NCBI RefSeq assembly: GCF_051900415.1
Contig: NZ_JBHZGL010000015.1
Location: 35,025 to 99,024, forward strand
From: Frateuria_A sp051900415
GTDB lineage: Bacteria; Pseudomonadota; Gammaproteobacteria; Xanthomonadales; Rhodanobacteraceae
Reading direction: 5' to 3'
Length of the DNA: 64,000 bases
The notes under the pieces are model-generated. The model made no database searches, was not told the origin of the DNA, and was given only the letters and a program-made list of their open reading frames with translations. A program made the position numbers and the translations under genes. Positions within the stretch are counted from its first letter, which is position 1. Each line of letters begins with the position of its first letter. This document shows positions 59,508-64,000 of the stretch, piece by piece.

Positions 59508-59780
59508 CCCCCATCCGCCCTTCGGGCACCTTCCCCCGTGGAACGGGGGAAGGCCCACTTGCTGCTTCCGGTTCGTGATTCTTCCCACCTTCGATGAGAG
59601 AAGGGCCCATTTGCCGGATTCCGGTTCGTGATCCTTCCCCGCTTCGACCGGGGAGGCCCACTTGCCGGATTCTGGTTCGTGACCCCTCCCCGTTCGACGG
59701 GGAGGCCCACTTGCGGTGTTCCCGTTCGTGATCCTTCCCCCGTTCCACGGGGGGAAGGTGCCCGGCAGGGCGGATGGGGG
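59508..59780. repeat. Nested hairpin array: outer inverted repeat plus five inner hairpin units
   Basis: The left end CCCCCATCCGCCCTTCGGGC ... (59508-59552) is inversely repeated at 59733-59780. Between them are units of about 52-58 bp, each a hairpin such as CTTCCCCCGTGGAACGGGGG or CTTCCCCGCTTCGACCGGGG, joined by a common spacer (AGGCCCACTTGCCGGATTCC, GGTTCGTGAT). Located between the HxlR gene and cysK, both 3' ends. Confidence 0.85.
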
Positions 59781-59798
59781 AAGCCTTTCCTCAAACCC

Positions 59799-60779
59799 TC
59801 AAACGGTCGCGGCCTTCTGCCCCAGCGACGAACTCGGCTGCTCCACCTCATCCGAGCCCTCGTTGACCCCCTCGAACAGGAACGTCGAGAGGTAACGCTC
59901 GCCGGTATCGGGCAGCATCGCCAGCAACACCGAGCCTTCCGGCGCCTCCTTGGCCGCCTGCAGCGCCGCCGCCAGCGTGGCGCCGGACGAGAGGCCCACG
60001 AAGATGCCTTCCTGCTCCGCCAGCTGGCGCGAGGTATCGCGGGCGAGCGTGTCGTCCACCGGCAGGACCTGGTCGACCACGTCGCGGTTGAGCACGCCGG
60101 GGATGAAGTCCGGGGTCCAGCCCTGGATCTTGTGCGGCTGCCACTCCTTGCCCGAAAGCATGGCCGCACCCGCCGGTTCGCTGGCGATGATCTTCACCTC
60201 GGGACGGGCGACCTTGAGCACCTCGCCCACGCCGGTCAGCGTGCCGCCGGTGCCCCAGCCGGTGACGAAGTAGTCCAGCCGGCGACCGGCGAAGTCGCGC
60301 AGGATCTCGGCCGCCGTGGTGCTGCGGTGGTAGGCCGGGTTGGCCGGGTTCTCGAACTGGCTGGCGAGGAACCAGCCGTGCTTCTTCGCGAGCTCGGCCG
60401 CCTTCTCCACCATGCCGGTGCCGCGGGCCGCCGCCGGCGTGAGCACGACCTTGCCGCCATAGGCGCGGATCAGCTTGCGCCGCTCGATCGAGAAGGTTTC
60501 GGTCATCACCGCCACGAACGGATAGCCACGCGCCGCGCATACCGCCGCCAGCGCCACGCCGGTGTTGCCGGAGGTCGCCTCGATCACGGTCTGGCCGGGC
60601 TTGAGCGTGCCGCGCTGCTCGGCGTCCAGGATGATCGCCAGCGCCAGGCGGTCCTTCACCGAGCCGGCGGGATTGAAGGCCTCGACCTTCACGTAGAGCT
60701 CGACGTTTTTCGGGGCGAGCCGGTGCAGCTTGACGATCGGCGTGTTGCCGATCGTGTCGAGGATGCTGTCGTAGATCAT
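59799..60779 (-). CDS. cysK: Cysteine synthase A (O-acetylserine sulfhydrylase)
   Basis: 326 residues from ATG 60779. PLP-dependent fold II: the Schiff-base lysine is Lys42 in FNPAGSVKDRLALAIILDAE, TSGNTG (69-74) binds substrate carboxylate, and GTGGTLTGVGE binds the PLP phosphate. Converts O-acetylserine and sulfide to cysteine. Adjacent to cysG (46 bases apart, same strand) and near cysB. The distinction from CysM is by overall pattern; not certain. Confidence 0.9.
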   Translation of the reverse strand: MIYDSILDTIGNTPIVKLHRLAPKNVELYVKVEAFNPAGSVKDRLALAIILDAEQRGTLKPGQTVIEATSGNTGVALAAVCAARGYPFVAVMTETFSIERRKLIRAYGGKVVLTPAAARGTGMVEKAAELAKKHGWFLASQFENPANPAYHRSTTAAEILRDFAGRRLDYFVTGWGTGGTLTGVGEVLKVARPEVKIIASEPAGAAMLSGKEWQPHKIQGWTPDFIPGVLNRDVVDQVLPVDDTLARDTSRQLAEQEGIFVGLSSGATLAAALQAAKEAPEGSVLLAMLPDTGERYLSTFLFEGVNEGSDEVEQPSSSLGQKAATV

Positions 60780-60824
60780 GGGTACTGACTCCTGGAAGGG
60801 TACCGGCGAGCGCCGGCGAATGGG

Positions 60825-62309
60825 TCATGCCTGGTGGAGCGCGGCGAGCACGTCGTCCTGGCGTGCCGGTGGGCGAACGCGGGCCGCCCTGCCGGCCTCG
60901 CCGATGTCGTGGACGCTCGCCCCCAACGGAGGCGCACCGAACCACGCCAGCGAACCCGCCAGCGTGGCGACCTCGCCGAGTATCAGCACTGCGGGTGAAC
61001 GAACCGCATGGGCCTGGGCGCGCTCGACGAGCTGGGCCAGCGTGCCGGTCACCACGCGCTGTCCGGCGCGCGAGCCGTTCTCCACCAGGGCGAACGGGGT
61101 GGCCGGCGCGCGGCCGTGCTCGAGCAGTTTCGACTGCAGCGTGGCCAGCTCGCCGACGCCCATGTAGACCGCCAGCGTCTGCTTCTCCTGCGCCAGCGCG
61201 GACCAGTCGAGCGTGTCGCGCGAGGCCTGGCAGTGCGCGGTGAGCAGGCGCACCGACTGCGCGTGTTCGCGGTGGGTCAGCGGCACGCCGGCGTAGGCGG
61301 CGCAGGCCAGCGCGGCGGTGATGCCGGGGACGACCTCGTAGGGAATGCCATGGGCACGCAGGAACTCCAGTTCCTCGCCGCCGCGGCCGAACACGAACGG
61401 GTCGCCGCCCTTCAGCCGCACGACGCGGCGGCCGGCGCCGGCGTGTTCGAGCATCAGGTCGTGGATCTGCGACTGCGTGGCGTGGTGGTTGCCCGCCTGC
61501 TTGCCAACCTCGATGCGTACCGCGTCGCGACGCGCCAGCGCCAGTACCTCGGCGCTGACCAGGCGGTCGTGCAGGATCACGTCCGCCTCGTTGAGCGCGC
61601 GCAGGCCGCGCAGGGTGAGCAGGCCCGGATCGCCGGGACCGGCGCCGACGAGCACCACGGATCCGGTGGAAGTTCCGGGCTCCCCGGCCAACGCACGCTC
61701 GGCGGCAAGGCGCGCCTCGGCCTCGCGGCCCTGGCGCAACAGGGTCGCCACCGGGCCGGCAAACAGCGTCTCGTAGAAGCGCCGCCGCGCGGCCGGCTGC
61801 TTGAAGCGCAAGCGGATGCGCGGTCGCAGCCACGCCGCCAGCGTGGCCAGTGCGCCCAGCGAGTGGTCCAGCAGGGTTTCCAGCCGCTCGCGCAGCAGGC
61901 GCGCGAGCATGGGCGCCTGGCCGCCGCTGGAGATCGCGATGGTCAACGGCGCGCGGTCGATCACCGCCGGCACGTGGAAGCTGGACAATTGCGCGTCGTC
62001 CACCACGTTGACGAACAAGCGCCGCAGGCCAGCCAGCTCGGCGATCAGGGCATTGGTCGCGCGGTCGGAGGTGGCCGCGACCACCAGCCACACGCGGTCG
62101 AACCAGGTCTCGCGGAAGGCTTCCGGACGGTGGGCTACAACGCCCCGTTCCACCCATTGGCGCAGTAGCGGCGTCAGCGCGGGGGCGTTCACCGTCACCT
62201 GCGCACCGGCATCCAGCAACGCCGCCACCTTGCGCTCGGCCACGGCACCGCCGCCGATCACGAGGACGGCGCGATGCGAAAGGTCGGCAAACAGCGGGTA
62301 GAGCTTCAA
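60825..62309 (-). CDS. cysG: Siroheme synthase, trifunctional
   Basis: 494 residues. N-terminal half (1-200): precorrin-2 dehydrogenase/sirohydrochlorin ferrochelatase with VLVIGGGAVAERKVAALLDA (NAD-binding) and VVAATSDRATNALIAELAG. C-terminal half (about 215-470): uroporphyrinogen-III C-methyltransferase with VLVGAGPGDPGLLTLRGLRA, RLKGGDPFVFGRGGEE and the SAM-binding AVYMGV. Makes siroheme for sulfite and nitrite reductases. Transcribed with cysK, divergent from cysB. Confidence 0.95.
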   Translation of the reverse strand: MKLYPLFADLSHRAVLVIGGGAVAERKVAALLDAGAQVTVNAPALTPLLRQWVERGVVAHRPEAFRETWFDRVWLVVAATSDRATNALIAELAGLRRLFVNVVDDAQLSSFHVPAVIDRAPLTIAISSGGQAPMLARLLRERLETLLDHSLGALATLAAWLRPRIRLRFKQPAARRRFYETLFAGPVATLLRQGREAEARLAAERALAGEPGTSTGSVVLVGAGPGDPGLLTLRGLRALNEADVILHDRLVSAEVLALARRDAVRIEVGKQAGNHHATQSQIHDLMLEHAGAGRRVVRLKGGDPFVFGRGGEELEFLRAHGIPYEVVPGITAALACAAYAGVPLTHREHAQSVRLLTAHCQASRDTLDWSALAQEKQTLAVYMGVGELATLQSKLLEHGRAPATPFALVENGSRAGQRVVTGTLAQLVERAQAHAVRSPAVLILGEVATLAGSLAWFGAPPLGASVHDIGEAGRAARVRPPARQDDVLAALHQA

Positions 62310-62444
62310 GTGGGCGGCCTGCGGGGGAGTCCGGCCACGCTAGGCGGGCGCTTCGGAGGCGACAAATGATTTGTGCCGGGCTGCATATGCCTTCACGGCA
62401 TGTGGACCGGAGCGGCGGCTACATTGCCTTGACACAGTGCAGCA

Positions 62445-62464
62445 TTGGACGTATAGACGTCCAA
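62445..62464. promoter_or_regulatory. Perfect palindrome resembling tandem met-boxes, between cysG and cysB
   Basis: TTGGACGT-ATAG-ACGTCCAA, arms perfect. Read as GGACGTAT|AGACGTCC it resembles two tandem MetJ boxes (consensus AGACGTCT). It lies 124 bases before the cysB ATG and 136 bases before the cysG start. Confidence 0.6.
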
Positions 62465-62588
62465 ATATGTCAAACGAACGACAGCCACCACGCAATCACC
62501 ACGACCCGCGCCTGCGAGCGTCCGGGCGATGTAGCCGTGATTCGTCCGCATCCATCCCTGCTGACCGAACGAACACGGATACCCCGCC

Positions 62589-63581
62589 ATGACCCTCGTC
62601 CAACTCCGTTGCCTGGTCGCGATCGCCGACGCCGGGCTCAACATCACCCTGGCCGCCGAGCGCGTCCATGCCACGCAGCCCGGCCTCAGCAAGCAGCTCA
62701 AGCAGCTAGAGGATGAACTCGGCTTCAAGCTTTTCGTGCGCAAGGGCAAGAGCCTGGATTCGGTCACCCACGCCGGCCGCCAGGTGCTCGAGCGTGCGCG
62801 GGTGATCCTGGCCGAGGCGGCCAACATCCGGTCGATCGCCGCCAACCTGCGCAACGAGGCGCACGGCGAGTTGCGCATTGCCACCACGCACACCCAGGCG
62901 CGCTTCGCCCTGCCCGGCTCGATCGCCGCGCTCAACCTCGCCTATCCCCAGGTCAGCGTGCACCTGCAGCCTGGCCAGGACGCCGATGTGCTGGCGCAGC
63001 TGGAAGCCGGGCGGGTGGACCTGGCGGTGATCAGCACCGCCGGCGCGCCGCCCGCGGTGGGCATTGCCCTGCCCGCGTACCGCTGGCATCGGGTGGTCGT
63101 GGCGCCCAGCGGCCACGTCCTGGCGCGGCGTGCGCTACCACCCACGCTGGTCGAACTCGCCGCGGAGCCACTGATCAGCTACGACTCTTCGCTGAAACCC
63201 GAGTCCTCGCTGCGCCGCGTGTTCGAAACGGCGGGGCTGGAACCGCAGATCGCGATGACCGCGGGCGATGCCGATCTGATCAAGACGTACGTGCGCGCGG
63301 GCATGGGCGTGGGGGTGCTCGCCGAGATGGCCATGCTGGCGACTGACGCGGATCTGCACGTGCTTCCGGCCGATCACCTGTTCCCGCAATGCACGACGTG
63401 GATCGTGCTGCGGCGGGAAGCGGTGGTGCGGGAGTTCGTGCTTGAGTTCATCCGGCAGTTTGCGCCGCACCTGGACCGGCGGGATGTGGCGCGTGCGCTG
63501 GCCGGCGACGAAGCGCCGGCCCAATGGCCACAGGCGCCGCACTGGCGCGAGCGGGCCGCGGTACTTCCGGACGCAGCCTGA
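62589..63581 (+). CDS. cysB: CysB-like LysR transcriptional regulator
   Basis: 330 residues, close to CysB length (324). N-terminus MTLVQLRCLVAIADAGLNIT and TQPGLSKQLKQLEDELGFKL are the CysB-type HTH, followed by FVRKGKSLDSVTHAGRQVL. The ligand domain contains THTQARFALPGSIAALNLAY (the Thr/Gln sulfate or N-acetylserine pocket). Activates sulfur assimilation genes in response to N-acetylserine. Divergent from cysG across a 279-base region with the palindrome at 62445-62464. Confidence 0.9.
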   Translation: MTLVQLRCLVAIADAGLNITLAAERVHATQPGLSKQLKQLEDELGFKLFVRKGKSLDSVTHAGRQVLERARVILAEAANIRSIAANLRNEAHGELRIATTHTQARFALPGSIAALNLAYPQVSVHLQPGQDADVLAQLEAGRVDLAVISTAGAPPAVGIALPAYRWHRVVVAPSGHVLARRALPPTLVELAAEPLISYDSSLKPESSLRRVFETAGLEPQIAMTAGDADLIKTYVRAGMGVGVLAEMAMLATDADLHVLPADHLFPQCTTWIVLRREAVVREFVLEFIRQFAPHLDRRDVARALAGDEAPAQWPQAPHWRERAAVLPDAA

Positions 63582-63606
63582 AGTTCAATTCGCCCGACAC
63601 GCTCCC

Positions 63607-64000
63607 GCTCCCTCTCCGCGGCGGGGAGAGGGAGCCAGGTTTACGGCGCGGGGGATGCCGCACGCGCAAGCCGCAGTTCCGCATTCCGCCTGAGCCGCCA
63701 CCCCGCAGACAACCTCCTGCTCCCTCTCACCTCCGGGGAGAGGGAGCCCGGTTTACGGCGTGGCGGATGCCGCATGCGCAACCCGCAGTTCCGCATACCG
63801 CCTGAGCCACCGCCCCGCAGACAACCTCCGGCTCCCTCTCCCCGGAGGGGAGAGGGAGCGAGTTACGGCACGGCGGATGCCGCTCGCGCAAGCCGCAGCT
63901 CCCCATACCGCCTGAGCCGCCACCCCGCAGACAACCTCCTGCTCCCTCTCCCCTCCGGGGAGAGGGTTGGGGTGAGGGGCGGGGCTCGCGAAGATGTGGA
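63607..64000. repeat. Tandem array, ~112-bp period, four units (last one partial)
   Basis: Each unit begins with a hairpin (GCTCCCTCTCC...GGAGAGGGAGC), then a spacer including TTACGGC.CGGGGGATGCCG, CAAGCCGCAGTTCC, CGCCTGAGCC and CCGCAGACAACCTC. Unit starts: 63607, 63719, 63831, 63941. The last unit continues into GAGAGGGTTGGGGTGAGGGG, as at 21930-21970. It runs past the window end. No coding frame spans it. Confidence 0.85.

Noticed and set aside
59508..59780. CRISPR array
   Set aside because: Repeats are palindromic hairpins with conserved spacers of nearly the same sequence, not unique spacers, and no cas genes are present.
59848..62157. 769-residue frame over cysK and cysG
   Set aside because: Antisense-frame shadow of cysK and cysG; low-complexity Arg/Gly/Pro.
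63607..64000. CRISPR array
   Set aside because: The period of about 112 bases and near-identical whole units do not fit direct repeats with unique spacers.
1..64000. tRNA or rRNA genes
   Set aside because: No cloverleaf with CCA or conserved T-loop, and no rRNA-like sequence, was noticed in reading either strand.

Overview
High-GC (about 65-68%) chromosomal DNA from a gammaproteobacterium, most likely Xanthomonadales, family Rhodanobacteraceae (the Dyella/Luteibacter/Rhodanobacter group). The inference rests on the dense GC-rich codon use, the short extragenic palindromes built on a 'GGAGCGCACCTGTGCGCGACC' type core, and gene sets typical of that order. The genus cannot be fixed from the sequence alone. 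No rRNA, tRNA, CRISPR array, transposase or integrase gene was seen.

Layout. 1-16.2 kb is ordinary core and accessory sequence: stress, membrane, VOC, LysR and cold-shock genes, the RNA helicase gene dbpA, a RIO-type kinase, an ion-channel-like protein and an M13 peptidase, then a two-gene operon of a YaaW-type protein and an unknown membrane protein. 16.4-20.5 kb holds a four-gene operon (DUF3348, DUF802, OmpA/MotB-like, DUF2894). Its two middle products look like a MotA/MotB-type ion-driven motor with a very long cytoplasmic coiled-coil tail, the same general plan as ZorA/ZorB of Zorya defence. 20.5-31 kb mixes small regulators, an Imm11-like orphan immunity protein, a right-handed beta-helix protein, a frameshifted HTH/DUF805 gene and several secreted unknowns.

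31-50 kb is the accessory zone. It has unknown secreted and lipoprotein genes, a class-I glutamine amidotransferase-like protein, a PD-(D/E)XK-like two-gene unit, a second copy of the beta-helix gene with its leader and terminator, remnants of genes found elsewhere in the window, and at least four families of short palindromic elements that mostly sit just downstream of stop codons. It ends with a low-GC pair, AAA ATPase plus TOPRIM-like protein (47.7-50.0 kb), which resembles a PARIS (AriA/AriB) anti-phage module and lies directly downstream of hutU.

50-64 kb returns to core metabolism: hutU (histidine degradation), fumC (TCA cycle), purB (purine synthesis), a glutathione S-transferase divergent from an HxlR regulator, and a sulfur cluster in which cysK and cysG are transcribed divergently from cysB across an intergenic region carrying a perfect met-box-like palindrome. 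Two tandem-repeat blocks, at 59.5-59.8 kb and 63.6-64.0 kb, close the window.

Start codons were chosen by ribosome-binding site, signal peptide and family length. Where these disagree it is stated.
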